Shown here piece after piece: positions 10,451 through 19,371 of a stretch of 41,479 bases of DNA. The position numbers were made by a program, and so were the translations under genes. Position 1 is the stretch's first letter. Every line of letters begins with the position of its first letter. Under the pieces are notes generated by a model, which saw only the letters and a program-made list of their open reading frames with translations, ran no database searches and was not told the origin of the DNA. Source of the stretch: Alphaproteobacteria bacterium (lineage in GTDB: Bacteria > Pseudomonadota > Alphaproteobacteria > SMXP01). The stretch spans positions 1 to 41,479 of the forward strand of contig JANQPV010000041.1 in the NCBI GenBank assembly GCA_028285305.1. The letters are read 5' to 3'.

Positions 10451-11059
10451 ATGAGGACCCGCAACGAAGAGCAATTTGCCAAGAAGCGCGATGAGATATT
10501 GCAGGCGGCTGCCGACTGCTTTGTCGCCAACGGCTTTCATCAAACCAGCATGCAAGAGATTTGTTTGGCTTCGAATATGAGCCCCGGCGGACTCTATCGC
10601 TATTTTGGCAGCAAATCAGAGATCATTCACGCGATCGCGGAGGCGAAGAGCGGGCAGTTTGACGTGCTCATTCAGAACACGGAAAATAAGAAAAGCCCTG
10701 AAAAAACTATTGTTGCCGTGCTCGAAGCGGCCATCGACAATATGGTCGATCTCGGGCCGGCTGCGCTTGAAGTCGAAATCATGTCCGAAGCTCATCGCGA
10801 TGCGCATGTGGCTCAGTTGTTGGAATCCCGTGAAAACGGATTGCGTAGCTTCTTGGAATCCACCATCCGCAAAGGCAAGAAAGCCAAGAAGATCTCAAAA
10901 GACGTGAAGGCGAACGCGGTGACGTCCATTCTGGTGATGTTCATTCGCGCTCTCTCTTTACAGGCCGCCGCGGATCCGGCCTTCGACCCGGAAAAACTCA
11001 AACCGCACGTCAGAGGTGTGGTTCGTGGATTGCTCAGGTCCGAAACCAAAAAGAACTAG
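10451..11059 (+). CDS. TetR/AcrR-family transcriptional regulator
   Basis: The 202-residue product has the family's N-terminal three-helix DNA-binding domain (about 10-58: ILQAAADCFVANGFHQTSM, then MSPGGLYRYFGSKSEII). A helical C-terminal ligand/dimerisation domain follows, with a lysine-rich segment (KGKKAKKISKDVKA). The ligand and targets cannot be read from the sequence. It may be cotranscribed with trmFO, or act on a distant gene, since no efflux pump or metabolic operon lies beside it. Its last four bases overlap the convergent stop of the NDUFAF6-like gene. Confidence 0.9.
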   Translation: MRTRNEEQFAKKRDEILQAAADCFVANGFHQTSMQEICLASNMSPGGLYRYFGSKSEIIHAIAEAKSGQFDVLIQNTENKKSPEKTIVAVLEAAIDNMVDLGPAALEVEIMSEAHRDAHVAQLLESRENGLRSFLESTIRKGKKAKKISKDVKANAVTSILVMFIRALSLQAAADPAFDPEKLKPHVRGVVRGLLRSETKKN

Positions 11060-11910
11060 AGGGTTTTCCTAAGAAAGGCCGAGAGATACGCCCATTGCTT
11101 CGTGATCAGCAAAAGGTCGCGCGGCGGTGCTTGGAGTATATCATCACTGCGCGACACAAGGGACAAGTAGCGCCTGACCAGAGCGCAAGGCAAGAATACT
11201 CCGAATACAGAATCGGATATTTTGTGAATGTCGTCTCGAAGCTTTGCAAGATAGGCCCGCGCTTGGTCAGCTCGCTCGCGCATGGAACGCTCAAATCCTG
11301 CATGGGATTCAAGCTCAAAATACTTGGACAAGTCGAAGGCTGAGCCACCGCCAGCTGGCAAGTAACACCGACCGCGAGATGCGTGGAATGCGGCGGCCCG
11401 CAACATGTTTGTGAGCCCGTAAGCCCTGCCCGCATTGAGAGAAAGATCTCTGACGGCTGTGCGGTCCACTTTGGGGTCTGCGGCAAGGGCCGCCAGATAG
11501 AACAGGTTTCCCGACGTGCGCTCGCAATATGTCAGCAGAGCCGTCTCGGACTCCATTGGTTCCGTATAGACATCAAACGTTCGGGCATCGATCATCTCGA
11601 TAAGGATCGACTGATCCAATTGAGCGTGAGCAATCGTGTCGCTGAGGCCCATAACCACGTGGTGTTGCCGCACCGTGCCGGCATAGATCTCTTCGACGGC
11701 CTCACGCCACCATTGTAGCCGGATCTCTCCGATCATGGGTTCGTTCGTTACCTCAGACACTTTTGCCAGCTCGATATTGAAGGCATAGAGCGCTAGAACA
11801 TGCGCGCGTTCCGCCTGCGAGAGAAATGCCGTGGTCAAAAAGCGATCCGTGTCGCTGGCGCGGACCAAATCAGCGATCTCGGATTCCCTTGTCTGCTCAG
11901 GCGCACCCAT
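11056..11910 (-). CDS. Squalene/phytoene synthase-fold protein, NDUFAF6-like, catalytic motifs missing
   Basis: The 284-residue product has the squalene/phytoene synthase fold but looks non-catalytic. Where true synthases have a first Asp-rich motif it reads YAFNIELAKVSE, and where the second should be it reads GLTNMLRAAAFHASRG. The patterns AFNIELAKV, RLQWWREAVEEIY and GLTNMLRAAAFHASRGRCYLP closely match what I recall of mitochondrial NDUFAF6, a complex I assembly factor of the same superfamily. I therefore infer a complex I assembly role rather than carotenoid or hopanoid synthesis. I chose the ATG at 11910 over a longer frame from 12078, because homology begins there and the extension is low-complexity; no ribosome binding site is obvious. 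Confidence 0.75.
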   Translation of the reverse strand: MGAPEQTRESEIADLVRASDTDRFLTTAFLSQAERAHVLALYAFNIELAKVSEVTNEPMIGEIRLQWWREAVEEIYAGTVRQHHVVMGLSDTIAHAQLDQSILIEMIDARTFDVYTEPMESETALLTYCERTSGNLFYLAALAADPKVDRTAVRDLSLNAGRAYGLTNMLRAAAFHASRGRCYLPAGGGSAFDLSKYFELESHAGFERSMRERADQARAYLAKLRDDIHKISDSVFGVFLPCALVRRYLSLVSRSDDILQAPPRDLLLITKQWAYLSAFLRKTL

Positions 11911-12031
11911 TACGCACTGTGACGGCGTTTGGCCCCGATGGGCGGGCGGGCGTTCGTCCCGAGAGCGCCCTTTTTCGGAATTGCCCGATCGACCCCTTTT
12001 GGAGGTGCAATCGGGCAAACCACTTTGATGC

Positions 12032-12634
12032 CTAGTAGATGTTCTGAGCAGAAACCATGGCAAAGAGCATGGGGACACTCAGCATGGTATTTGTTCGTGA
12101 GAACAACATGGCCGTGCGTGCCGATGCTGCCTTTACATCGTCCGGTGCGGAAACAATGCCCAGCGCTCGTTTCTGATTGGGCCAAATGACGAACCAGACA
12201 TTGAACCACATGATCAAACCAAGCCACATACCGAGTCCGATCGCCGTTTCTTTCGGAACTGCGAAGCCATTCAGAGCTCCCAAAGTCATTGATTCGAGCA
12301 AATAATTGTTCAGCATGGCGAGCAAAAGCCCTGTTATCATCGTCGCCATGGCCGCCCAGCGAAACCAGAACAAAGCCGCCGGAGCGATAACTTTGCCGAT
12401 GGCGGGCTTTTGGTCATCCGGGATATTGGGCATGTTTGGTATCTGGACAAAATTGAAATACCAAAGCAACCCGATCCACATCACGCCGCTGAGGACGTGA
12501 AGCCAGCGCATGAAGAACTGCCAGAAGGCCGTATCGATGACGCCACCCGCCATCAGATAAAGAATCAACGAAAGGACCGCCAACACGAACCCAGCGATCA
12601 CCGTATTGCGAAGATCGGATAAGATCCCGGCCAT
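12032..12634 (-). CDS. PuuD-like integral membrane protein (DUF989 family)
   Basis: The 200-residue product resembles the membrane domain of urate hydroxylase PuuD (FFMRWLHVLSGVMWIGLLWYFNFVQIP). About five membrane segments are visible (12-29, 42-60, 88-107, 132-151, 180-196). A histidine in the second (His46) could be a haem ligand. The cytochrome c domain carried by full-length PuuD is absent, and there are no purine-degradation genes nearby, so urate oxidation should not be assumed. The start is supported by GGGAG before the ATG. It sits between secF and the NDUFAF6-like gene on the same strand, where other alphaproteobacteria often have a DUF498/Mth938 gene. Confidence 0.75.
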   Translation of the reverse strand: MAGILSDLRNTVIAGFVLAVLSLILYLMAGGVIDTAFWQFFMRWLHVLSGVMWIGLLWYFNFVQIPNMPNIPDDQKPAIGKVIAPAALFWFRWAAMATMITGLLLAMLNNYLLESMTLGALNGFAVPKETAIGLGMWLGLIMWFNVWFVIWPNQKRALGIVSAPDDVKAASARTAMLFSRTNTMLSVPMLFAMVSAQNIY

Positions 12635-12762
12635 TTAGAGTCTCCCTCTTCCTAGTTTTCTTGGTTGGACACGACACAGCCCAAACTTTGCGGCACCTTA
12701 TAGGGCTCGCACAAGCAAATCAGCCATTTTTTTAACAAGATTAAGAGGCGAATGCAGATGCC

Positions 12763-13734
12763 CTATTCTGCCGCCGTGGGAACCGCGCTCTCTTTGGCCG
12801 CTTTCTCACCCCAATCACGCTTAACACCGGTGAGCATCAGGATGGGGGCGGCGATGAAAATCGACGAATATGTGCCAATGAAAACACCCCAAATCATCGC
12901 AAATGTGAAACCGCGAATGACTTCGCCCCCTAGGAAATAGAGCGAAAACAGAGCCACCAAGGTCGTAACTGAGGTCATGACTGTCCGAGACAGAGTGTCG
13001 TTGATAGAGATATCCAGAACCTCTGGCAGAGGTTTGCGTTTGTATTTCCGCAAATTCTCTCTGATCCGGTCATAGACCACCACCGTGTCATTCATTGAGT
13101 ATCCAACGATGGTCAAGATCGCGGCAATGATCGAGAGATTGAACTCAAGTTGGGTGAAGGCGAACATGCCGATTGTCAAGATAACGTCATGCACAAGAGC
13201 AGCGATGGCACCGATGCTGAAAGTGCGCGCAAACTGGAACCAGATATAGGCCAGCATGAAGATTACGGCGATCGTGACGGCCAAAATCCCCTTCTGAGTG
13301 AGCTCCCCACTGACAGTCGGGCCGACAACTTCGCTGCGAACAAATCTGAAACTATCAGGATAATTGGCCTCCAGCGCTTCTTGCACCCTGTCGATCACTT
13401 GTTGCTGAAGCGCTTCAACGCTTTCGTCCTCCGAAGTCGGTTGCTGGAGCTCGATGACCATCAATACTTCCTTTTCGCCGCCGAATTCCTGGACCTTTAT
13501 GTTGCCGAGGTTCAACTTGCTCAATTCCGTTCGAATTTTGAGCAGATCCGCCGGTTGCTCGGTTCGCATTTCAATGAGCGTTCCGCCCCGGAAATCGATG
13601 CCGAAATTCAATCCGAGAACAGCGTATAGGGCGAACGAAGCCACAATCAGAGCAGTGGACAGAGCAAACGCTATGAATCGATATTTTATGAACTCAATCT
13701 TGGTGGTGTCGGGAACGAGTTTGAGCAGGGCCAT
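12763..13734 (-). CDS. secF: Protein translocase subunit SecF
   Basis: Inner-membrane partner of SecD; the pair uses the proton-motive force to assist late steps of Sec-dependent export. The 323-residue product has TM1 near 21-42, then the family motif GIDFRGGTLIE, a periplasmic domain, and a bundle of five membrane segments containing the conserved AALVHDVILTIG, SIIAAILTIVGYSMNDTVV and DRIRENL motifs. It begins 15 bp after secD, and the two form an operon with yajC. The usual length and intact motifs suggest a functional protein. Confidence 0.96.
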   Translation of the reverse strand: MALLKLVPDTTKIEFIKYRFIAFALSTALIVASFALYAVLGLNFGIDFRGGTLIEMRTEQPADLLKIRTELSKLNLGNIKVQEFGGEKEVLMVIELQQPTSEDESVEALQQQVIDRVQEALEANYPDSFRFVRSEVVGPTVSGELTQKGILAVTIAVIFMLAYIWFQFARTFSIGAIAALVHDVILTIGMFAFTQLEFNLSIIAAILTIVGYSMNDTVVVYDRIRENLRKYKRKPLPEVLDISINDTLSRTVMTSVTTLVALFSLYFLGGEVIRGFTFAMIWGVFIGTYSSIFIAAPILMLTGVKRDWGEKAAKESAVPTAAE

Positions 13735-13749
13735 TGCGTTACCTTGAGA

Positions 13750-15372
13750 TTAGATCGGGAGCGTCGTTCGTCGCTGACCACGCAGCCATAGGGCAACCAT
13801 CAGCCTCGTAACAACAAAGGCGGTAAACACGGACGTGAAAATTCCCACAGCCAACGTCACGGCAAAGCCTCTAATCGGACCGGCGCCCAAATAAAACAAA
13901 ACCAGAGCCGCGAACAGCGTTGTCAAGTTCGCGTCACGAATTGCGCCAAACGCTTTCGAATACCCTGTATCAACCGCGTTAATCGGACTCTTTCCTGAAC
14001 GCAGTTCCTCTCGGATGCGCTCGAAAATAAGGACGTTGGCGTCAACCGCCATGCCGATTGTAAGAACGATCCCCGCAATTCCGGGCAGCGTCAGCGTGGC
14101 CCCGAACAACGATAAAACGCCCACCACAAGCACCAGATTGAGAATAAGCGCGATGTTTGCGAACACACCGAACCAGCTGTAGCACAAGACGATCAGCGCA
14201 ATGACGCCGAAAAAGCCGATAATGGATGCGCGTTGACCCGCGGCGATCGAATCGGATCCCAAATCCGGGCCAACGGTCCTTTGGGTCAGCGCTTCAAGAG
14301 GGGCAGGTAACGCCCCCGAGGCGATCTTGATGGCCAAATCGTTGGCTTCTTCGACCGTGAAGTTTCCGGTGATCTGGCCCTGGCCGCTCAGGATCGCCGA
14401 TTGAATGATGGGAGCGGTTATAATCTCGCCGTCCAACACGATTGCGAACGGCCGCCTGATATTCTCACGCGTGTGATCCGCGAACTTCTTGCCTCCGGCG
14501 AAATCAAATTGGAAGTCGACGGACGGTTGACCGTCTTGGTCAAAGCCCAAGCGGGCATTTTCCAATCGATCACCGCTAATGATCGGCCGCTCAACAAGAA
14601 GCATATTCACCGCTTCGTTATCCGCCATGGGAACAAGAATCGCTCCCGGCGGGATGCGGCCATTCTCCGCTTCGGTTACGGTAACGCGCGTATCGACATC
14701 ATGGAAATTCATCTTGCCGGCAGCGGCGACGAGCTCGATGATCCGGGTAGGATCATCGACACCGGGCACCTGAACGACGATCCGGTCTGCCCCTTCCCGT
14801 TGGATGGTCGGCTCGCGCGTGCCCATCTCATCAATCCGGCGCCGGACGACCTCTATGGATCGAGCGACAGCGGAATTCTCAAGTTCCTCTATAGCGGGAT
14901 CCGACAGATTGATTTCTAAGGTCGAGTCGCCCACACGTTTGATTTCTAGCTCGGGCGTGGTGACACCGATCGCCCCCGACGTGATGGGGGCGGACAGATC
15001 ATTAATGCGCGCGATTGCCGCTTGAACTTCATCGGCATTCACAATGCGCACGGTGACTTTGTTTTCGCCCGCGTCAAGACCGGTATAACGGATGCGGCCG
15101 CCTTCGATATCCCGGCCAAATAGGGCGTCGCGGATGTTGTCTCTTAGAGTTAAGAGCTTGTCTCGGATGACCTCGTCCATACCAACTTGGAAGAGAATAT
15201 GAACGCCGCCTTGCAGATCGAGGCCGAGAGTGATTTGGCGGCTTGGAAGGAATCCAGGCCACTCGCTGCTCTCCACGGTCGTGCGCGAAAACAGATTGGG
15301 CGAAGCAAACAGAACCCCCATGAAGCAAAGGGCGAGGATGACACCGATTTTTACGCGGTCAAACTGCAGCAT
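13750..15372 (-). CDS. secD: Protein translocase subunit SecD
   Basis: Larger SecDF subunit. The 540-residue product has an N-terminal membrane segment (about 8-25), then GLDLQGGVHILFQV, and a large periplasmic region with the P1 head. A C-terminal six-helix RND-like bundle contains GIAGIVLTIGMAVDANVLIFERIREE. The aspartate in that motif is implicated in proton coupling in this family. It is transcribed with yajC upstream (75 bp gap) and secF downstream (15 bp gap). secD and secF are separate genes here, unlike the fused secDF of some bacteria. Confidence 0.97.
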   Translation of the reverse strand: MLQFDRVKIGVILALCFMGVLFASPNLFSRTTVESSEWPGFLPSRQITLGLDLQGGVHILFQVGMDEVIRDKLLTLRDNIRDALFGRDIEGGRIRYTGLDAGENKVTVRIVNADEVQAAIARINDLSAPITSGAIGVTTPELEIKRVGDSTLEINLSDPAIEELENSAVARSIEVVRRRIDEMGTREPTIQREGADRIVVQVPGVDDPTRIIELVAAAGKMNFHDVDTRVTVTEAENGRIPPGAILVPMADNEAVNMLLVERPIISGDRLENARLGFDQDGQPSVDFQFDFAGGKKFADHTRENIRRPFAIVLDGEIITAPIIQSAILSGQGQITGNFTVEEANDLAIKIASGALPAPLEALTQRTVGPDLGSDSIAAGQRASIIGFFGVIALIVLCYSWFGVFANIALILNLVLVVGVLSLFGATLTLPGIAGIVLTIGMAVDANVLIFERIREELRSGKSPINAVDTGYSKAFGAIRDANLTTLFAALVLFYLGAGPIRGFAVTLAVGIFTSVFTAFVVTRLMVALWLRGQRRTTLPI

Positions 15373-15447
15373 GGTGTTTCAGTCTGTTGGATAGAGAGAA
15401 TGTGGGGTCAAACTTCAAAATCGCAATGTCTCAAAAAGCACAATGAC

Positions 15448-15801
15448 TTAGCTGCTGGACGTATTGTCATTCGACTGCGGAGGAACAGGCTCGGACTTGC
15501 TCTTCACATCCGAGAGCGTGTTCTTCATCACACGCACACGTACACCGTCTGCAATCTCAACTTGGATTTCTTCGCTGTTTTCCGGGACTTTGGTAACTTT
15601 TCCCACAATGCCGCCAGACGTCACAACGGTGTCACCACGACGAACGCTTTCGACCATCTTACGATGGTTCTCAAATCTCTTTCTTTGGGGGCGCATGATC
15701 AAGAAATAAAAAATCGCGACGATGAGCAACATCGGCACGACGAATTCCAAAAAAGGATTAGGCGCGGCGCCAGCCGCCTGAGCGTAAGCCGGAGTAATCA
15801 C
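15448..15801 (-). CDS. yajC: Preprotein translocase subunit YajC
   Basis: Small single-pass inner-membrane protein of the SecDF-YajC accessory complex. The product of about 117 residues has one membrane segment (FLEFVVPMLLIVAIFYFLIM) followed by the conserved RPQRKRFENHRKMVESVRRGDTVVTSGGIVGKV. Two GTG codons three residues apart could start it (15810 or 15801). An AAGGG lies two bases before the first and 11 before the second. The second gives the common M-ITPAYAQ beginning and is preferred, but the choice is not certain. First gene of yajC-secD-secF, divergent from the DUF815 gene. Confidence 0.92.
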   Translation of the reverse strand: MITPAYAQAAGAAPNPFLEFVVPMLLIVAIFYFLIMRPQRKRFENHRKMVESVRRGDTVVTSGGIVGKVTKVPENSEEIQVEIADGVRVRVMKNTLSDVKSKSEPVPPQSNDNTSSS

Positions 15802-15901
15802 TGTGATCACACCCTTGATTTGTTAAAGTCGCGCGGACTATAGCCATTGGTTTCTGGCTTTGCAAAAGATACCTGTGCTGGTTGTAAGGAGTGTCTCGCG
15901 G

Positions 15902-16780
15902 TTGGCTGATCCCACGAATACAGCGATCTTGGAGGAGTTGAGCCGCATTCGGCGTGCTTTTGAGCGCCTGTCGCCCGAGCCTGAAGGAGCGCGTGACTTC
16001 TCCCAATCCGATGCCTTCGTGTGGGACCCATCCAAACACAGCGGCATTCCAGTCGCGCGGATCAATCGGTTGCCGCTTAGCCTACTCGTGGGCATAGATC
16101 GGTCACGGGATTTGCTTCTAGAGAACACGCGGCAATTTGCGCAAGGCTTGCCCGCCAACAACGCACTTTTGTGGGGAGCGCGCGGGACGGGGAAAAGCTC
16201 GCTCGTCAAAGCGGTTCACGGGGATATTTGCGACAGCTATCCAGCCACGAAACTGATTGAAATCCACAGAGAAGATATTGGTACGCTGCCGCGCCTGATG
16301 GCTCTGGTGCGTGGTCGGAGCGAACGATTCATCGTCTTTTGCGACGATCTCTCTTTCTCGCGGTCAGATACGACCTACAAATCGCTGAAAGCCGTCTTAG
16401 AGGGCGGTATTGAAGGGCGGCCGGCGAACGTCGTCTTTTATGCGACGTCCAATCGGCGCCACTTAATGCCCCGTGACATGATGGAAAATGAACGTTCGAC
16501 GGCGATTAATCCAGCCGAAGTGGTGGATGAGAATGTGTCGTTATCCGACCGGTTTGGGCTGTGGCTGGGATTCCATAATTGTTCGCAAGAAGAGTATTTG
16601 GCGATGGTCGACCGGTATGTGGAACATTTCGGGCTCATGTCCGGTTCTGGGTTGGCCTTGTCAGCGATCCACAAAGAAGCCCTGGAATGGGCCACAACGC
16701 GCGGCGCGCGCTCGGGCCGGGTTGCCTGGCAGTTCATCATTCACTTTGCGGGCAAATCGGGCGCAGAACTCGGTCTTTGA
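15902..16780 (+). CDS. DUF815-family AAA+ ATPase
   Basis: Conserved P-loop ATPase of unknown function, about 292 residues. The Walker A GARGTGKS is at 92-99 and the Walker B FIVFCDDLSF at 143-152. Further AAA+ features follow (YATSNRRHLMPRD, and an arginine-rich SGRVAWQF near the C-terminus). It lies between yajC and the nlpD-like gene but on the opposite strand, a position I recall from Rhizobiales. The start is uncertain: a TTG at 15860 gives 306 residues without a ribosome binding site, while the TTG at 15902 has AAGGAG ten bases upstream and starts where family similarity does. It ends 8 bp from the convergent nlpD-like gene. Confidence 0.88.
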   Translation: MADPTNTAILEELSRIRRAFERLSPEPEGARDFSQSDAFVWDPSKHSGIPVARINRLPLSLLVGIDRSRDLLLENTRQFAQGLPANNALLWGARGTGKSSLVKAVHGDICDSYPATKLIEIHREDIGTLPRLMALVRGRSERFIVFCDDLSFSRSDTTYKSLKAVLEGGIEGRPANVVFYATSNRRHLMPRDMMENERSTAINPAEVVDENVSLSDRFGLWLGFHNCSQEEYLAMVDRYVEHFGLMSGSGLALSAIHKEALEWATTRGARSGRVAWQFIIHFAGKSGAELGL

Positions 16781-16788
16781 ACGGAGTT

Positions 16789-17901
16789 CTACTCGCCTGC
16801 GAACATGAAGCCGGGATTGATGCTTTTGCGGCCCCGGCGGATCTCAAAATGAACCTGCGGAGATGTTACCGCCCCCGTCGAGCCGGACTCGGCGATGACA
16901 TCGCCTTGTTGCACCTTATCGCCAGGCCGAACCAGCAAACGGCTGTTGTGGGCATAGGCGGTCACATGGCCGTCGTTATGCTTGATCAACAAAAGATTGC
17001 CATAGCCCTTCAGCTCGTTGCCTGCATAGGTGACGGTTCCCGCCTTGGACGCACGAACAGACGTGCCCGGAGGAACCGCGATATTGACGCCATCATTGAA
17101 CAATCCGTTGGGCTTTTTTCCATAGTCGGAGATCACGCGACCGGTCACCGGCCAAATGAAGCTTCCTGCACCCTTTGTGGGCAGACTGTCGTGTAGGCTC
17201 GCGGTCTGCACGGGTTCCGATTTTTGTGTTGGTTTCGGTGTCGGTCCGCCGACCAGATTTCGCTGCCACGATTGCGTTTGCGTACTGCGCAAAGTCGGCG
17301 CGCCCGGCTTGGATACCGGTGCGACGCTGGCCACTTGGACGTGCCCCGAGTTGTTCATAGCCAGGGTTTGCCCAGGTCGAATGACATCATTCTTCGATAG
17401 AGAGTTGGTCTTACGGATGTCTTTGACGGAGACCCCGTACTTGCGGGACAGGCTATACAGAGTGTCGTTTTCAGCAACGATATGCTCGCGCATGACCGGT
17501 GATGACTTTGCCACTGCGCCCGGTTTCTCATAAACGGCGGTATCGACGCCGCGTAGCGACAATTGCTGACCTGGGCGAATGGTGTATGGCGGACGGATCT
17601 TGTTGGTCTTAATCAAATCGTTCACGTCCAGGCTGTGGGCCCGCGCGATGCTATAAACTGTATCGCCGTCATTGACGCGCACGGATTTACCATTTCGGCT
17701 GGAACCCGTCGCCTTTGCGGAGGATTGAGCCCGGCGCACCAGCGCTTTTTCCGACTTGGTCGCCTTTGCCACCGGGTGGCCGGCTTGACCGTAGCCCCAG
17801 TGAACGGGGGCCCCATTATCACTGCGTGTACAACCAGAAAGAACAACACAGGCGCTAAGCGCTAATACGCAAGATTTGACCAAATTTCCTGGTTTTTTCA
17901 T
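16789..17901 (-). CDS. nlpD: NlpD/DipM-type lipoprotein with LysM repeats and degenerate LytM domain
   Basis: Predicted envelope lipoprotein that activates cell-wall amidases during division. The 370-residue product has a lipobox LSGC (lipidated Cys24), LysM peptidoglycan-binding repeats at about 73-117 and 138-182, a Pro/Thr/Gln-rich linker, and a C-terminal LytM/M23 domain (247-366). The zinc ligands are degraded: the HxxxD motif reads N269-DGV-N273, and the first His of the final HxH is Gln349. It is therefore probably not a peptidase itself, as in E. coli NlpD and EnvC. The order surE-pcm-nlpD matches E. coli, which supports the name. The start ATG has only a weak ribosome binding site. 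Confidence 0.88.
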   Translation of the reverse strand: MKKPGNLVKSCVLALSACVVLSGCTRSDNGAPVHWGYGQAGHPVAKATKSEKALVRRAQSSAKATGSSRNGKSVRVNDGDTVYSIARAHSLDVNDLIKTNKIRPPYTIRPGQQLSLRGVDTAVYEKPGAVAKSSPVMREHIVAENDTLYSLSRKYGVSVKDIRKTNSLSKNDVIRPGQTLAMNNSGHVQVASVAPVSKPGAPTLRSTQTQSWQRNLVGGPTPKPTQKSEPVQTASLHDSLPTKGAGSFIWPVTGRVISDYGKKPNGLFNDGVNIAVPPGTSVRASKAGTVTYAGNELKGYGNLLLIKHNDGHVTAYAHNSRLLVRPGDKVQQGDVIAESGSTGAVTSPQVHFEIRRGRKSINPGFMFAGE

Positions 17902-17919
17902 TGAATGTGCGCCCCAGCA

Positions 17920-18552
17920 TTATTCGATATCCTCAAGCATCGGAACAAAACGCACTGGAATTAAAGTTTCGTTCACGATCCTTCCGTCTTGCCGGGTGAG
18001 TCTTACCAAAGTCTGAAGATCATCAGATTCGGTTAACGGCAAGATCAAAATGCCGTCGGGGCCCAATTGATCGATGAGCGCCTGTGGCACTTCCGTTGGC
18101 GCCGCGGTAACGATGATGCGATCGAAAGACCCTTGCTCAGGCCAGCCCTCATAGCCGTCCGCGTGCCGGGTGGTCACGTTCACAATATCCAATTCTTGCA
18201 GTCTGGCTTCGGCGGATTTGAGCAGAGGACGGTGGCGCTCGATGGAGTAAACTCTGCGGGTCAGATAACTCAAGAGCGCCGTCTGATATCCAGAGCCCGT
18301 CCCGATCTCGAGCACTTTGTGGCGCTCATCAAGGCGGGCCTCTTGTAACATGTAGGCGACGATAAACGGCTGACTGATGGTTTGACCACACTCTATCGGG
18401 AGGGCACGGTCCTCATACGCGTGTTCCAGGAAGTCCGGATGAACAAACTTCTCCCTTGGCACGCGCTCCATTGCCGATAAGACCCGATTGTCTCTGATCC
18501 CCTGGCGTCTCAGCATGAGAACCAGATGCGCTTTGTCGACCTGTTCGCTCAT
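17920..18552 (-). CDS. pcm: Protein-L-isoaspartate O-methyltransferase
   Basis: Methylates L-isoaspartyl residues that arise in ageing proteins, starting their repair, with S-adenosylmethionine as donor. The 210-residue product has the SAM-binding loop EIGTGSGYQTALL (82-94) and the family motif GQTISQP with the conserved Ser60. It lies between surE and the nlpD-like gene, as in E. coli, with short gaps on both sides. A second PCMT-family gene at 34202-34858 lacks the TISQP motif, so this copy is the more likely true repair enzyme. Confidence 0.95.
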   Translation of the reverse strand: MSEQVDKAHLVLMLRRQGIRDNRVLSAMERVPREKFVHPDFLEHAYEDRALPIECGQTISQPFIVAYMLQEARLDERHKVLEIGTGSGYQTALLSYLTRRVYSIERHRPLLKSAEARLQELDIVNVTTRHADGYEGWPEQGSFDRIIVTAAPTEVPQALIDQLGPDGILILPLTESDDLQTLVRLTRQDGRIVNETLIPVRFVPMLEDIE

Positions 18553-18606
18553 CTAGACCTAAGACCGTTCGTTCGCGCCCTTAACGTCCATTGCATTGCC
18601 ATATAC

Positions 18607-19371
18607 TTATTCAGTGAACGCATCCCGCAATGGCGCAAGCGTTTCGTCATGTGTAAGATTGAGGTGAAGAGGCGTAATGGAAATGTACCCGTTATAGATC
18701 GCAAAAAGGTCCGTTCCCCGCGCCGGACTGCTCAGCTTGCGGTGGAACCCTAACCAGAAATAGTCGCGTCCGCGAATGTCCAATCGGGCGTCAATCATCG
18801 CGTTGGCTTGATCCCGCTTTCCTTGCACAGTCACTTCTATGCCGGCGATCTTCTCTGGAGGGCGATCGGGAAAGTTCACATTCATTAGAACATTGCTCGG
18901 CCAATCCACCTCCAAAAGGCGCGAGACAATTCCAGGCGCATGCCGCTCGGCGCACGCCCACTGCATTCCCTCGTTCGTTTCAAACCCATACCCCTGAGAC
19001 AGAGCAATGGACTTCACGCCCAACACCGTTCCTTCCATCGCCGCGGCGATCGTGCCCGAATACGTCACGTCTTCTGCCATGTTGCTGCCCCGATTGACAC
19101 CGGATAGCAATAAGTCTGCCGGTTCATCCTCAAGCACCTGTTTCACGGCCATCATGACACAATCAGTCGGCGTTCCGTACACAGCGAATTTACGATCGCT
19201 CACTTTGCGCAATCTCACTGGATCGGCAAGGGTGAGTGAATGAGACGCACCGCTCTGCTCCGTTTCGGGAGCAATGACCCAAACGTCGGATGAAAGCTCG
19301 TTCGCGACCCGCTCTAGAACCTCTAAACCGGGCGCATGGATGCCATCATCATTGGTTACTATAATTCTCAT
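18607..19371 (-). CDS. surE: 5'/3'-nucleotidase SurE
   Basis: Metal-dependent phosphatase acting on nucleoside 5'- and 3'-monophosphates. The 254-residue product has the N-terminal metal-binding NDDGIHAPG, the SGASHSLT loop, and the signature LSGVNRGSNMAEDVTYSGTIAAAMEG. Its ATG overlaps the serS stop by one base (TAATG), so translation of the two is probably coupled. pcm follows 54 bp downstream. Confidence 0.96.
   Translation of the reverse strand: MRIIVTNDDGIHAPGLEVLERVANELSSDVWVIAPETEQSGASHSLTLADPVRLRKVSDRKFAVYGTPTDCVMMAVKQVLEDEPADLLLSGVNRGSNMAEDVTYSGTIAAAMEGTVLGVKSIALSQGYGFETNEGMQWACAERHAPGIVSRLLEVDWPSNVLMNVNFPDRPPEKIAGIEVTVQGKRDQANAMIDARLDIRGRDYFWLGFHRKLSSPARGTDLFAIYNGYISITPLHLNLTHDETLAPLRDAFTE

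Noticed and set aside
11911-12078. N-terminal extension of the NDUFAF6-like protein
   Set aside because: The 56 extra residues are Arg/Pro/Ser-rich without homology and reach into the end of the PuuD-like gene.
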